Shown: positions 8,598 through 18,185 of the stretch, in pieces
Layout of the letters: each line of letters starts with the position of its first letter
Position numbering within the stretch: position 1 is the first letter of the stretch
Source of the DNA: Gammaproteobacteria bacterium
GTDB taxonomy: Bacteria; Pseudomonadota; Gammaproteobacteria; Nevskiales; Nevskiaceae
Length of the DNA: 64,000 bases
Reading direction: 5' to 3'
Assembly: GCA_026398875.1 (NCBI GenBank)
Contig: JAPLSB010000017.1
Span: 62,001-126,000 of the forward strand
Program-made: the position numbers and the translations under genes
The notes under the pieces: generated by a model
Seen by the model: the letters and a program-made list of their open reading frames with translations, nothing else
What the model was told of the DNA's origin: nothing
Database searches by the model: none

Positions 8598-10178
8598 TCA
8601 GTCGAGATAGTCGTAGCTGGCCAGCGTCAGGAAGTCCGCGCACTTATCGGCGGTGGACATGCGCGCCATGATGCCGGCGGCTTCCGCGAAACGGCCCTGG
8701 TAGAAGCGTTCTTCGCCGAGCTGCGCCTTGTAGGCCGCCACTTCCTCGTCGAGGATCTTCAGCACCAGTTCCTTGGTGACCTTGCGGCCATCGGCCATCG
8801 TGGCGCCGTACTTCAGCCACTGCCAGACCTGGGTGCGGGAGATTTCGGCAGTCGCCGCGTCTTCCATCAGGTTGTGCAGCGGCACGCAGCCAACACCGCG
8901 AATCCAGGCTTCGACATAGCCAATGCCGACATTGATGTTGTTGCGCAGGCCGCCTTCGGTGATTGCGCCTTCAGGCTGCTTCAGCAGGTCGGCAGCCTTG
9001 ATCTTGTAGTTGAACTGCTTGGCGAGCTGGTTCGGTTCCGGCATGTGTTCGTCGAACACCGCCATCGCCACCGGCACGAGGCCCGGATGCGCGACCCAGG
9101 TGCCGTCATGGCCGTTCTTCACTTCGCGCAGCTTGTCGGCGCGCACCTTGGCGAACACTTCCTCGTTTTTCGCCTTGTCCTTGGTCGGGATGAAGGCGGC
9201 CATGCCGCCCATCGCGAAGGCGCCGCGCTTGTGCGTGGTTTCGCAGAGCAGCTTGGAGTAGCTATCGAGGAAGTGGCGGTCCATGCCGACCGTGTGGCGG
9301 TCCGGCACCATCCAGTCGCCATGCGCGTTGAGCGTCTTGATGCAGCTGAAAATGTAGTCCCAGCGGCCGCAGTTCAGCGCAACGATGTGGTCGCGCAGTT
9401 CATAGAGGATCTCGTCCATTTCGAACGCGGCCCACAGCGTTTCGATCAGCACGGTGACCTTGATGGTCTTCTTCGGAATGCCGAGCGCCTTCTGGGCATC
9501 GACGAACACCGAGTTCCACAGACGCGCTTCAAGATGCGACTGCATCTTCGGCAGGTAGAAGTACGGGCCGGAACCGCGCTTCAGCAGGTTCGCCGCGTTG
9601 TGGAAGAAGTACAGGCCGAAGTCGACGATGCCGCCCGGCGCCGGTTCGCCATCGACAAGGAAATGCTTTTCGTCGAGGTGCCAGCCGCGCGGACGCACGA
9701 TCAGCACGGCCACGTCCTTGTTCAGCTTGTATTCCTTGCCTTCCGGCGAGGTGTAGCTGATGGTGCGGTTGACGGCATCACGCAGGTTGATCTGGCCGTC
9801 GAGCATCAGGTCCCAGGTCGGCGACGCGGAATCCTCGAAGTCGGCCATGAAGCACTTGGCACCGGCGTTCAGCGCGTTGATCACCATCTTGCGGTCGACC
9901 GGACCGGTGATCTCGACACGGCGGTCCTGGAGATCGGCCGGAATGCCGGCGATCTGCCAGTCACCGTTACGGATGTCCTTGGTTTCCGGCAGGAACTTCG
10001 GGAGCTTGCCGGCGTCGATCGCGGCCTGGCGTTCCTTGCGCAGTTCCAGCAGTTCGTTGCGACGCTTGCGGTGCTTGCGGACCAGCTTGGCAACGAATTC
10101 GACGGCTGCCGGAGTCAGGATCTTCTTGTAGGCAGGACGAATTTCGCCCGTGATTTCAACGCCTTCCGCAATGCTCAT
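8598..10178 (-). CDS. aceB: malate synthase A
   Basis: Condenses glyoxylate with acetyl-CoA to malate, the second enzyme of the glyoxylate shunt. From the ATG at 10178 the product is 526 residues, the normal length for form A. The open frame extends about 450 bp further upstream, but that extension is Arg/Pro-rich and resembles non-coding sequence. MSIAEGVEITGEI matches a normal N-terminus, and gggag lies just upstream. Visible motifs are MADFEDS (111-117) and VRPRGWHL (161-168), which hold metal and catalytic residues. aceA follows. A sigma-70-like promoter candidate is 60-90 bp upstream. Confidence 0.97.
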   Translation of the reverse strand: MSIAEGVEITGEIRPAYKKILTPAAVEFVAKLVRKHRKRRNELLELRKERQAAIDAGKLPKFLPETKDIRNGDWQIAGIPADLQDRRVEITGPVDRKMVINALNAGAKCFMADFEDSASPTWDLMLDGQINLRDAVNRTISYTSPEGKEYKLNKDVAVLIVRPRGWHLDEKHFLVDGEPAPGGIVDFGLYFFHNAANLLKRGSGPYFYLPKMQSHLEARLWNSVFVDAQKALGIPKKTIKVTVLIETLWAAFEMDEILYELRDHIVALNCGRWDYIFSCIKTLNAHGDWMVPDRHTVGMDRHFLDSYSKLLCETTHKRGAFAMGGMAAFIPTKDKAKNEEVFAKVRADKLREVKNGHDGTWVAHPGLVPVAMAVFDEHMPEPNQLAKQFNYKIKAADLLKQPEGAITEGGLRNNINVGIGYVEAWIRGVGCVPLHNLMEDAATAEISRTQVWQWLKYGATMADGRKVTKELVLKILDEEVAAYKAQLGEERFYQGRFAEAAGIMARMSTADKCADFLTLASYDYLD

Positions 10179-10925
10179 CCGAAAACTCCCGACTCTTCTT
10201 GCGATGGTTCGCAGCCAACCCCGGCCGCAAAGGTCGCGCATTCTAGCGAAAGGGGGTTTTCGCCGCAATGCAACAAAGTTGGGCGAACCGGCGCGCAGCT
10301 GACACGGCATCCGGCTGTGCGCTTGCCCCGGTGCGGCGTGTCGATCGGCGCGGGATCGCGATGCACCGCCGGCAACGAACGATGAGCGCAGCGCCCGGCG
10401 GCGAGCGCCAGTGGGTCTTTCGACCACCACGGGCCGATGACGCCGGACCGCGGCTGGAGCAAGGCATCGATCCCGGCGCGGACGCCAACGCCGCGTCGAC
10501 CGCGAAGCCGGTTCCGCCACTGACCACGACACAGGCGGATCCGGTGGCGAGCCGGCCGCCGGCTGCCGTCTTCGGGGCCTTTCGCTGGCTCGACAGGCTT
10601 CATGCAATTGCCGGATTTCCTTCATTCGCGTGACGGTTTTGTGACCGCCGACGCCACGGCGCCGGTCTTCAGAACGCTGGCCCGGCTGGCGCGGAGCAGC
10701 GCTCGCGAACCGGCATTTTCTTCGTCAATTCAGAGCGTTGACCGCAAAGGTCCAACAGCGTCCGGGACGTTCTCGGTGCGGCCCGAGCCGTCGTCGCCGA
10801 CAGCGAATACCGGTGCTGCCCGCTCGGCCGATTTCACGATTTCGTCATATCCCATCGGTACCTTGCCGCCATCTCGAAGCCGCCCTTCGCGCTTCGTGCC
10901 GCTCAACTACCGGGGAAATCCACTC
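10179..10925. other. divergent intergenic region between aceB and the TonB receptor gene
   Basis: About 750 bp separates the two divergent starts. The minus-strand side has a promoter candidate for aceB. An open frame continues upstream of the receptor start to 10602, but its translation is low-complexity and it would place the signal peptide inside the protein. No other gene, repeat or operator was recognised. A glyoxylate-shunt regulator site could lie here but none is identifiable by eye. Confidence 0.5.
10240..10268 (-). promoter_or_regulatory. candidate sigma-70 promoter of aceB
   Basis: Read on the minus strand, ttgcgg is separated by 17 bp from tagaat. The -10 box matches the consensus at 5 of 6 positions; the -35 box only at 3. 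It lies 62 bp upstream of the aceB start. Confidence 0.4.
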
Positions 10926-13900
10926 ATGACGCGTGCTCGTATTGCCACGTCACTGCTTGCCGTTGCCGTTGTCAGCCAGGTCGATGCCGCACAGGTCGCA
11001 CCGGGCGAAGTGTCGATCGCCGTGGTCCGCAATTCCGAAGCGGTGGCGGGCCTCGATATCGTTGTTGACGGCAAGCCGGTCGGCGTTACCGACACCAGCG
11101 GCAAGGTCAACTTCAAGGCCGTGGCCGGTCTGCACCGCATCGTGCTGAACCGCGCCGGCACGCCGGTGGCATTCACCGAATTTCGCCTCGGCGATGCCGA
11201 TGCGGCCGAAATCGCCGTGACGCTCGCGGTCGACAACGCCGACCCCAAGATCGAGCGCGACATCTTCGACACCCGCGCAGCAGCACTGGCCGATATCCGC
11301 GGCACGGTGTCGGACAGCAACGGCAAGCCGCTTGCCGGCGTCGCCGTATCGGCCGCCAACACCACGGCGACGACGACGACCGATGCCACCGGCGCTTTCA
11401 ACCTGCGCGTGCCGCGCGGCGAATACACGGTGAAGGTCGCATCGGCCGCCGGCGCACCGCAGGACGTCACCGGCGTTCGCGCATCCCCGCTGCTCGGCGG
11501 CCCGCTGCTGGTCAGCGTTGCTGCAGCACCGGCAGCAACGACCGCAGGCACCAAGGCCGGTAGCGGCCCGGCGACGCTCGGCACGGTTACCGTCAAGGGT
11601 GTGGTCAAGCGCCAGTCGGCCGTCACCAAGGAACGCGTCGCGACCTCGGTGACCGACTCGGTGTCGGCCGAAGAAATCGCCGCTGCCGGTGACTCGAACG
11701 CCGGAGAAGCGATTCGCCGCGTGACCGGTGTCAGCGTGCAGAACAATGTCGTGGTCGTTCGCGGCCTCGGCGATCGCTACTCGACGACGCTGGTCAACGG
11801 CGCGGAAATCCCGAGCTTCAACCCGAGCCGCCGCGTGGTGTCGGTTGACGCCTTCCCGAGCGAATTCCTCGGCGGCCTGACGGTGCAGAAAACCTATTCG
11901 GCCGATCTGCCAGGCGAATTCTCCGGCGGTGTCGCGCTGATCGAAACCCGGCCGACGCCGGACTTCGAGGTCGGCAGCATCAAGCTGAATGCCGGTGGCA
12001 ACACGCAGACCACCTTGTCGCCGGTGCTGACCTATCAGGGTTCGGACTTCGACTACCTCGGCTTTGACGGCGGCCAGCGTGATCTTCCGAACGCCTATCG
12101 CACCGTGACCAACAACGGCGCCAATACGCTGGGCGGCGCTTCGCTGGACGACCGCCGCAGCCTGCTGCAAGCCCTGCCGAACCTGTTCGACCTGCAGCGC
12201 ATCGACGACGCGCCGGCCGACTTCGGCGGCTCGCTGAGCTACGGCAACGTCTACAAGCTTGAAGGCACGCAGAAGTTCGGTTTCCAGGTCACCGGCCTGT
12301 ACGACCAGAACTTCCGCTTCCGCCGCGAGCGCCGTGGCGTGTTCACCGCCGGCGGTGGTGGCGGTCAGGACGTGTCGCGTCAGGACGTCGAAGACCTGCA
12401 GCGTTCCGAGCAGACCTTCGAAACCGGCGGCACGCTGGGGCTGGGCTACGAATACTCGAAGCAGCACAAGGTCGATTTCGTGACGCTGCTCTCGCGCCAG
12501 ACGCAGAAGGGCGCGTTCTTCGGCCGCGCAGTGGCCAGCGACGCCGGCTTCACGACCGATCAGGAGCGCATCACGCTCGATTACGTCGAAGGCCAGCTGA
12601 TCACCAACCAGTTGACCGGCAAGCACCAGTTTGTCGATGCCGGCGGCCTGAAGGTGAAGTGGCAGGCCGGCTACTCGATCGCCGACCGCGACGTGCTCGA
12701 CCGCCGCACCTACGGCCGCTTCCGCGCCGCCGGCACCGACGATCCGTTCCTGATCGGTTTCGGTCAGTCCGGCGAAGCGTCGGAACCACGCCGCACCTGG
12801 GAATTCCTGACCGACAAGACGCTCGACCTCGGCGTCGACCTGAGCCTGCCGTTCGAGTTCTCCGACGCACTGCGCGGTGATCTCAAGTGGGGCGCGCGCG
12901 GCACCCGCCGCGACCGCGACTTCGAATCGGTGCGCTTCGCGTACTCGTCGCAGGCCTCGCAGCGCAGCGAGCTGTTCCGCACGCTGCAGGTGGTTCCGAA
13001 CCCGGAAAACGTGCTGACGCCGACCTTCTTCGGCCCCGGCGGTTTCGACCTGACCGACCTGAACGTGTCGATCCGCGGCGGCGGCAACGCCAACGTCTAC
13101 ACCGGTGCCCAGGACGTCAATGCCTTCTACCTGCTGACCGATCTGTTCGTCGGCGATCTGTTCGAGATCCAGGCCGGCGCCCGCATCGAGAACTCGACGA
13201 TCAACGTCGAAACCGGCGAACCGGCCGGTGGCGCCACGGTGAAATCGCAGCTGACCGACAGCGACGTGCTGCCGAGCCTGAACGCGACCTGGTTCATCAG
13301 CCGCCAGACGCAGGTGCGCCTCGGCGTGTCGCAGTCGCTGAACCGTCCGCAGTTCCGCGAACTAGCGGAAGTCGACTTCCTTGATCCGGAAACGCGCTTC
13401 CTGACGGTCGGCAACTCGCAGCTGGTATCGGCCAAGCTGACCAACTACGACCTGCGCTTCGAGCAGTACTGGAGCAATACCAAGGCCGCGTCGGTTGGCG
13501 TGTTCTACAAGGACATCCAGAACCCGATCGAATTCAACATCGACGCCTCGTCGGGCAACCAGGTGGTGCGCTCGTTCCAGAACGCCAACAGCGCCAAGGA
13601 CTACGGCATCGAGCTCGACGCCCGTTACGACCTCGGCATCCTGAAGACGATCGCGCCGGTGCTGCAGTTCGCCTACATCGCCGGCAACTTCTCGCGCATC
13701 GAATCGGAAGTGACGCTGCCGAACGGCTCGAAGCGCCAGCTGCAGGGCCAGTCGAACTACCTCGCCAACGCAACGCTGGGCTACACCAACCCGGCCAGCC
13801 GCACCGACGCCACGCTGCTGTTCAACATCTTCGGCGATCGCTTGGCGGAAATCGGCATCAACGACCTGCCGAACTCGACCGAGAAGTCCTACCCGGTGCT

Positions 13901-14075
13901 CGATTTCAACATCCGGCAGGGCATTGGCCAGCACTGGCAGGTCGGCGTGAAGGCCCGAAACCTGTTGAACCCGCGCATCGACATCGAGCAGGGCCAGTTC
14001 AACGGACAGGCCGCCTTGCAGCGCAGCTACAAGCTCGGCCGCTCTGGCCAGATCAGCGTCCAGTACCAGTTCTGA
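10926..14075 (+). CDS. TonB-dependent outer-membrane receptor with N-terminal carboxypeptidase-regulatory-like domain
   Basis: The 1049-residue product begins with a signal peptide (cleavage near residue 21, VDA-AQV). An N-terminal Ig-like region includes a CarboxypepD_reg-like block (IRGTVSDSNGKPLAGV, about 119-134). The plug domain follows (VTDSVSAEEIAAAGDSNAGE; RGLGDRYSTTLVNG), then a large beta-barrel ending in phenylalanine (ISVQYQF), as outer-membrane proteins do. It should import a ligand across the outer membrane with TonB energy; the substrate cannot be read from sequence. The start at 10926 was chosen because it directly precedes the signal peptide. It is followed 109 bp later by a beta-helix lipoprotein that is probably its partner. 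Confidence 0.92.
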   Translation: MTRARIATSLLAVAVVSQVDAAQVAPGEVSIAVVRNSEAVAGLDIVVDGKPVGVTDTSGKVNFKAVAGLHRIVLNRAGTPVAFTEFRLGDADAAEIAVTLAVDNADPKIERDIFDTRAAALADIRGTVSDSNGKPLAGVAVSAANTTATTTTDATGAFNLRVPRGEYTVKVASAAGAPQDVTGVRASPLLGGPLLVSVAAAPAATTAGTKAGSGPATLGTVTVKGVVKRQSAVTKERVATSVTDSVSAEEIAAAGDSNAGEAIRRVTGVSVQNNVVVVRGLGDRYSTTLVNGAEIPSFNPSRRVVSVDAFPSEFLGGLTVQKTYSADLPGEFSGGVALIETRPTPDFEVGSIKLNAGGNTQTTLSPVLTYQGSDFDYLGFDGGQRDLPNAYRTVTNNGANTLGGASLDDRRSLLQALPNLFDLQRIDDAPADFGGSLSYGNVYKLEGTQKFGFQVTGLYDQNFRFRRERRGVFTAGGGGGQDVSRQDVEDLQRSEQTFETGGTLGLGYEYSKQHKVDFVTLLSRQTQKGAFFGRAVASDAGFTTDQERITLDYVEGQLITNQLTGKHQFVDAGGLKVKWQAGYSIADRDVLDRRTYGRFRAAGTDDPFLIGFGQSGEASEPRRTWEFLTDKTLDLGVDLSLPFEFSDALRGDLKWGARGTRRDRDFESVRFAYSSQASQRSELFRTLQVVPNPENVLTPTFFGPGGFDLTDLNVSIRGGGNANVYTGAQDVNAFYLLTDLFVGDLFEIQAGARIENSTINVETGEPAGGATVKSQLTDSDVLPSLNATWFISRQTQVRLGVSQSLNRPQFRELAEVDFLDPETRFLTVGNSQLVSAKLTNYDLRFEQYWSNTKAASVGVFYKDIQNPIEFNIDASSGNQVVRSFQNANSAKDYGIELDARYDLGILKTIAPVLQFAYIAGNFSRIESEVTLPNGSKRQLQGQSNYLANATLGYTNPASRTDATLLFNIFGDRLAEIGINDLPNSTEKSYPVLDFNIRQGIGQHWQVGVKARNLLNPRIDIEQGQFNGQAALQRSYKLGRSGQISVQYQF

Positions 14076-14184
14076 CCCCCTGGAGTGCCGGCTGTACCAC
14101 TCCCCCCTTGATCACGACGCAGGCCGCATAGCCGGTGCGGGCCTGCAGCAGCAATCGCAACACGAACCCTCCTGGAGACACGAG

Positions 14185-16050
14185 ATGCAGCTCAAGAAAA
14201 CCGCAGTCATCGCGGCGGCCCTGATCGGAAGCGGCCTGCTGGCCGCCTGCGACGGCACCGACCTGAACCCGAACACCACCGTCATCAACATCGGCACCAC
14301 GGGTGGCACCACCGGTGGCACGACGGGTGGCACCACCGGCGGCACCACGGGTGGCACGACCGGCGGCACAACCGATCCGAACACGCCGCCGGCCGGCGCG
14401 CTGCGCGGCTCGATCGGCACCGGTGTCGGCACGACACTGGTCGGCACCGGCCTGATGGATCCGTTCTCGATCGCCACCTACTTCGCGCTGTCGGGTTTCA
14501 ACAACACGACCAGCGTCGTCGGCCGCATCGACAACACCGGCTACCCGATCACCGGCACCACCGGCCTCACCGGTACGTTCACCGCTCCGACGGTCTGGCC
14601 GCCGGTCACGGCGACGGAAGCGACCTCGCTGCCGGTTCCATCGTCGATCGTCAGCACCAGCTACGTCGGTGCCTTCGACCCGGCTGTGACCCGCGCCAAC
14701 GCCTGGACCGCCGGCTGGACCGTGCGCGTCAATGGCAATGATGACGTGTGGCGCTTCTTCGGCGGCACCGCCGGCACCGCGCTGTCCGGCGCCTCGGTTC
14801 CGGTTGCCGATGGCTCCTGCCCGGTCGGCACGACGCTGGTCGGCAACTTCGCCGCCGTGTTCGGCTCGCTTTCGAACGACGAGACCGGCCTGTTCACGGG
14901 CACCGCCGCCACCGGCAACTACGACATCTGCCGCCTGCCGGCCCGCTTCGGCAGCGCTGGCACGCTGACGCTGACTAACGACAACGTTTACGAGATCGAA
15001 GCCGACAGCTTCCCGGGTACGGTCATCGGCAACGGCGACCTGCAGCGCACGGCGGTCGGTTATGCCGAAACCCCGTCGGTGCTGTCGATCGAGCCGGGCA
15101 CGCTGGTCTACGCCTCGGGCCGTTCGGCGCTGGTCATTGGCCGTGGCGCCCAGATCATCGCCAACGGCACTGCGGCTGCGCCGATCGTGCTGACCTCGCG
15201 CACCCAGATCCTCAACCGCTTCGACGCCAGCAGCGCCACCTCGACCGACGCCGCTGCCGGCGGCTGGGCGGGTCTTGCACTGCTCGGCCGTGCACCGGAC
15301 AGCCAGTGCACCGGCACCGGCCAGCCGGCTGACTTCGCGGCCTGCGACGTGCTGATCGAAGGCAACGTCGGCCGGTACGGCGGCAACTCGCCGAACGACA
15401 GCTCGGGCAGCCTGCGCTACGTGATCGTCCGTTCGACCGGTTCGATCATCGCCGAAGGCAACGAACTGCAGGGCATCACCGCCGGTGGCGTGGGCCGTGG
15501 CACGACGATCGACTACGTGCAGGTGCACCGCTCGAACGATGACGGCATCGAGTTCTTCGGCGGCAACGCATTCGCCACCCACATGGTGTTCACCGGCGCC
15601 CAGGACGACTCGATCGACCTCGACAACGGCTTCACCGGCGGCGTGCAGTTCGCCCTCGTGATTCAGGAGAACGATCTGCCGAACTCGGGCTTCGAGATGG
15701 ACGGCCGCTTTGCTCGCACGCCGATCACCTTCCCGCTGTTCGCCAACATCACCGTGCTCGGTCCGTCGGCCCGTCCGTCACCGGCTGCCGGCGACCGTCT
15801 CGGCATGCTGGCTCGCGAAGGCATGCGCTTCTCGATCAACAACACGATCATCACCGGCGACTTCCCGTTCGGCTGTATCGATCTCGATGACAACGACGGC
15901 AACGCCAACGTCACGAACACCTTCGATCGCGCCAACGAAGCGGGTGGTTCGTCGACGACCGGCGGCCCGCACCTGGTGTTGCGCAACGTGATCGCCGACT
16001 GCCGGACCGCAAACTTCCGCGAAAACGACGAAGTGCCGCCGGCGCCGTAA
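14185..16050 (+). CDS. beta-helix lipoprotein with a Gly-Thr repeat linker, probable partner of the TonB receptor
   Basis: The 621-residue product carries a lipobox (LLAAC, cysteine at 22) and so is lipid-anchored. Residues 37-63 are a (Gly-Gly-Thr-Thr)n linker encoded by a 12-bp repeat. The rest has features of a right-handed parallel beta-helix: AGGWAGLALLGRAP, then IDYVQVHRSNDDGIEFFGG and AQDDSIDLDNGF. The order G-W-x-G, DDGxEFFGG, DDSxDxDxGF recurs in surface lipoproteins of many Gram-negatives that I recall, with no defined function. Its position directly behind the receptor and a shared terminator suggest the two act as a surface pair, as in other receptor/lipoprotein uptake systems. 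A good ribosome-binding site (ctggagac) precedes the ATG. Confidence 0.85.
   Translation: MQLKKTAVIAAALIGSGLLAACDGTDLNPNTTVINIGTTGGTTGGTTGGTTGGTTGGTTGGTTDPNTPPAGALRGSIGTGVGTTLVGTGLMDPFSIATYFALSGFNNTTSVVGRIDNTGYPITGTTGLTGTFTAPTVWPPVTATEATSLPVPSSIVSTSYVGAFDPAVTRANAWTAGWTVRVNGNDDVWRFFGGTAGTALSGASVPVADGSCPVGTTLVGNFAAVFGSLSNDETGLFTGTAATGNYDICRLPARFGSAGTLTLTNDNVYEIEADSFPGTVIGNGDLQRTAVGYAETPSVLSIEPGTLVYASGRSALVIGRGAQIIANGTAAAPIVLTSRTQILNRFDASSATSTDAAAGGWAGLALLGRAPDSQCTGTGQPADFAACDVLIEGNVGRYGGNSPNDSSGSLRYVIVRSTGSIIAEGNELQGITAGGVGRGTTIDYVQVHRSNDDGIEFFGGNAFATHMVFTGAQDDSIDLDNGFTGGVQFALVIQENDLPNSGFEMDGRFARTPITFPLFANITVLGPSARPSPAAGDRLGMLAREGMRFSINNTIITGDFPFGCIDLDDNDGNANVTNTFDRANEAGGSSTTGGPHLVLRNVIADCRTANFRENDEVPPAP
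14293..14373 (+). repeat. 12-bp tandem repeat encoding Gly-Gly-Thr-Thr units
   Basis: About seven imperfect copies of ggcaccacgggt lie inside the lipoprotein gene and encode a flexible linker directly after the lipid anchor. The copies differ mainly at wobble positions (acc/acg/aca, ggt/ggc), so the peptide repeat is better conserved than the DNA. Copy number could vary between strains without a frameshift. Confidence 0.9.
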
Positions 16051-16083
16051 GCCTCGGCTGTACTGAAGTCCCGCTGCATCAAG

Positions 16084-16115
16084 ACGGGGCCGCGCAAGCG
16101 GCCCCGTTTTTCGTT
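16084..16115 (+). terminator. rho-independent terminator of the receptor/lipoprotein unit
   Basis: A perfect 10-bp stem (acggggccgc/gcggccccgt, arms 16084-16093 and 16098-16107) with a gcaa loop is followed by ttttcgtt. It lies 34 bp after the lipoprotein stop. Confidence 0.9.
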
Positions 16116-16495
16116 GGGGCTGCTCGCGCAGTGTCAGTACATGCGAGCCGTACTGCTCGCATCGCATGGCTGCTTTGACACCGTAGGTCATGCTGTGGAC
16201 GCGGTAGCCGCAGGCAGCGCGCGCAGGCCGTCAGACAAAGCAGATGATCAGCCGCCCGGCGGCTCAGTCATCAGGCGGCGCAACACGGGTGCACGAGCGC
16301 AAGGCCTGCGGCGGTTGCGAGCCTGCGCAGCACGTGGTCCTTGCCACGCCGACAGGATGCAGACACGCTCGAACAGGATGATCGGTGACCTGCGGTGCGG
16401 CGTGTGCCGCGATAGCGCCTGATCAGACGCGCAGTCAGTCAGCCTTCGGCGGAACGCCGCGCGGCGTCAGCAGACGCCTCGACGGCGGTGGCCTC
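16116..16495. other. intergenic region between convergent genes, no gene seen
   Basis: Roughly 380 bp with scattered inverted repeats and no plausible reading frame. A short GC hairpin (acgccg/cggcgt) about 30 bp past the DUF475 stop could end that transcript, but it lacks a T-run. Confidence 0.4.
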
Positions 16496-17524
16496 TCAGC
16501 CCTTCAGCGCCTGCTGCTTGCGGTTGTAGCGGATCGAACTCCAGATCGACGCGGCGATGAACGCCACGCCAAGCAGGCCAGTGACCACTTCCGGCACGTG
16601 CACGACAGTGCCGGCGATCATGATCACGGCGAGCAGGCCGATCGCGTAATGGGCGCCGTGTTCCAGGAACACGTATTCGTCAAGCGTGCCCTTGTTGACC
16701 AGGTACACGGTCATCGAGCGCACGAACATCGCGCCGATCGCCAGCCCAAGCATGATGATCACGACATCGCGCGTGATCGCGAAGGCGCCGATCACGCCGT
16801 CGAACGAGAACGAGGCATCGAGCACTTCCAGATACAGGAATGCTGCGAAACCGCTGCGCTTGACGCCGTCGGCGGCGGCCTCGCCGGCTTCACCGAACAT
16901 GCTGCCGAGCGCGTCGACGGCGATGTACAGGATCACTCCAGCCAGCCCGGCGACCATCACCCGCTCCTCGAGAATGTCCGGCAGGAACCAGCGGGTACCG
17001 AACAAGGTCACCAGCGAGACCAGCACGGCGACACTTTCGATCCGGCCGAGGCTGGCCAGCCAGCGTTCGCTGCGCCCCAGCCAGTGCAGCTGGCGCTTGT
17101 CGTTGAACAGGAAATTCAGGAACACCAGCAGCAGGAACATGCCGCCGAAGGCCGCGATCGCCGGATAGGCGTGCGTCAGCACGGCGCTGTACTGGTCCGG
17201 CTGGTGCATCGCCATCTCGATGACCGGGGCCACACCCAGATCGGTGGCGACCGCGACGATGACGATGGGAAACACCAGCCGCATGCAGAACACCGCGATC
17301 ACGATGCCGACGGTCAGGAACAAGCGCCGCCAGTGGGCATCCATGTCCTTCAGCACGCCGGCGTTGACCACGGCGTTGTCGAACGACAGCGACACTTCGA
17401 GCACCGCCAGCACGGTGGTCAGCCACAAGGCCGGCAACAGGCCGAGTTCGGTCTGGTAACCCCAGATGCCGGCGGCGATCAGGCAGACCGCACTGATCAG
17501 AAGGGAACCGCGGAAATCACGCAC
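16496..17524 (-). CDS. DUF475/TerC-like integral membrane protein
   Basis: The 342-residue protein has about eight or nine membrane segments. It shows an internal inverted duplication of the motif LEVSLSFDN (42-50) and LEVLDASFSFDG (232-243); the paired acidic residues inside membrane helices are typical of the TerC/LysE superfamily. Members are implicated in metal-ion (Mn2+) or tellurite handling, but this DUF475 branch is poorly studied. No ter genes are nearby, and no yybP-ykoY-type riboswitch was recognised in the leader. It stands alone between convergent and same-strand neighbours. A transport role is inference. Confidence 0.85.
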   Translation of the reverse strand: MRDFRGSLLISAVCLIAAGIWGYQTELGLLPALWLTTVLAVLEVSLSFDNAVVNAGVLKDMDAHWRRLFLTVGIVIAVFCMRLVFPIVIVAVATDLGVAPVIEMAMHQPDQYSAVLTHAYPAIAAFGGMFLLLVFLNFLFNDKRQLHWLGRSERWLASLGRIESVAVLVSLVTLFGTRWFLPDILEERVMVAGLAGVILYIAVDALGSMFGEAGEAAADGVKRSGFAAFLYLEVLDASFSFDGVIGAFAITRDVVIIMLGLAIGAMFVRSMTVYLVNKGTLDEYVFLEHGAHYAIGLLAVIMIAGTVVHVPEVVTGLLGVAFIAASIWSSIRYNRKQQALKG

Positions 17525-17661
17525 TGCGCATCTCGCTTGAAGGGAAGCCGCCGACGCCGGCCACGTTACTGCGACATCGAATCGTGGCCGTCAGCAGGTG
17601 GCGGCTGCCGAACGGCGGTCCGCGACGGATCGGGACCGCGTCCGGGCATTCCGGTCAGGGC

Positions 17662-18159
17662 TTACTTGCCGTGAACCGGTTGATCGGTGACGACGATGCC
17701 GTCGACATCCGCATACAGATAGGCGCCCGGCTTGAAGCGGACACCGCCGAATTCCAGCGTCTTGTCGGCGACGGCGCTGTGCAGACCCTTCTCGCTCTTG
17801 CGCGGATGAGTACCCAGCGCCTTGATGCCGATGTCCTGTTCCGACAGTTCCTCGGAATCGCGGACATAGCCGTAGACGACGATGCCGGCCCAGCCATTCT
17901 TCACACCCAGCACACCGAGGTTGCCGCCGACCAGCGCGCAGCGCGGCGAGCCGCCGCCATCAACGACCAGAATCTGGCCCTTGCCCGGTGTTTCCAGCAG
18001 CGCGCGAACCTGCGCGTTGTCCTCGAACACCTTCAGCGTCTTGATCGGGCCGTGGAAGCTGAAGCGCCCGCCGAAGTCATTGAAGATCGGCTCGGCGACC
18101 TGGGCATCGGGATGGGCGTCGGAGATGTCGGTGGTGGCGATGGCTTTCGGTGCGGGCAT
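17662..18159 (-). CDS. rraA: RraA-family protein (regulator of RNase E / HMG aldolase fold)
   Basis: A 165-residue protein of the RraA fold. In gammaproteobacteria RraA binds RNase E and inhibits it; related proteins are 4-hydroxy-4-methyl-2-oxoglutarate aldolases. The fold signature is clear: VVDGGGSPRCALVGGNLG (66-83) and GYVRD (97-101), with the Arg/Asp pair used in aldolase members. Sequence alone does not decide between regulator and enzyme, though the length and N-terminus match RraA. The dsbB gene lies 26 bp upstream on the same strand, so the two may be cotranscribed. Confidence 0.9.
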   Translation of the reverse strand: MPAPKAIATTDISDAHPDAQVAEPIFNDFGGRFSFHGPIKTLKVFEDNAQVRALLETPGKGQILVVDGGGSPRCALVGGNLGVLGVKNGWAGIVVYGYVRDSEELSEQDIGIKALGTHPRKSEKGLHSAVADKTLEFGGVRFKPGAYLYADVDGIVVTDQPVHGK

Positions 18160-18185
18160 GGGCGTCTGTCGGGTGTCGGAAAAGC

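Noticed and set aside
7178..10385. Two long plus-strand frames opposite aceA and aceB
   Set aside because: Both mirror well-identified genes on the minus strand and show only GC-driven composition.
10179..10625. N-terminal extension of malate synthase
   Set aside because: The extra 149 residues are Arg/Pro-rich; the ATG at 10178 has a ribosome-binding site and gives the normal length.
10950..12626. 558-residue minus-strand frame
   Set aside because: It is the shadow of the TonB receptor gene, without any motif or ribosome-binding site.
14293..14373. CRISPR-like short repeat array
   Set aside because: The units are 12 bp, contiguous and in frame inside a coding gene; there are no spacers.
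14053..15582. 509-residue minus-strand frame opposite the beta-helix lipoprotein
   Set aside because: Low-complexity Arg/Gly/Ala translation; the plus-strand gene has a signal peptide, lipobox and domain motifs.
17525..17661. yybP-ykoY-type manganese riboswitch before the DUF475 gene
   Set aside because: It was considered because TerC-like genes often have one, but no matching conserved loop pattern was visible.
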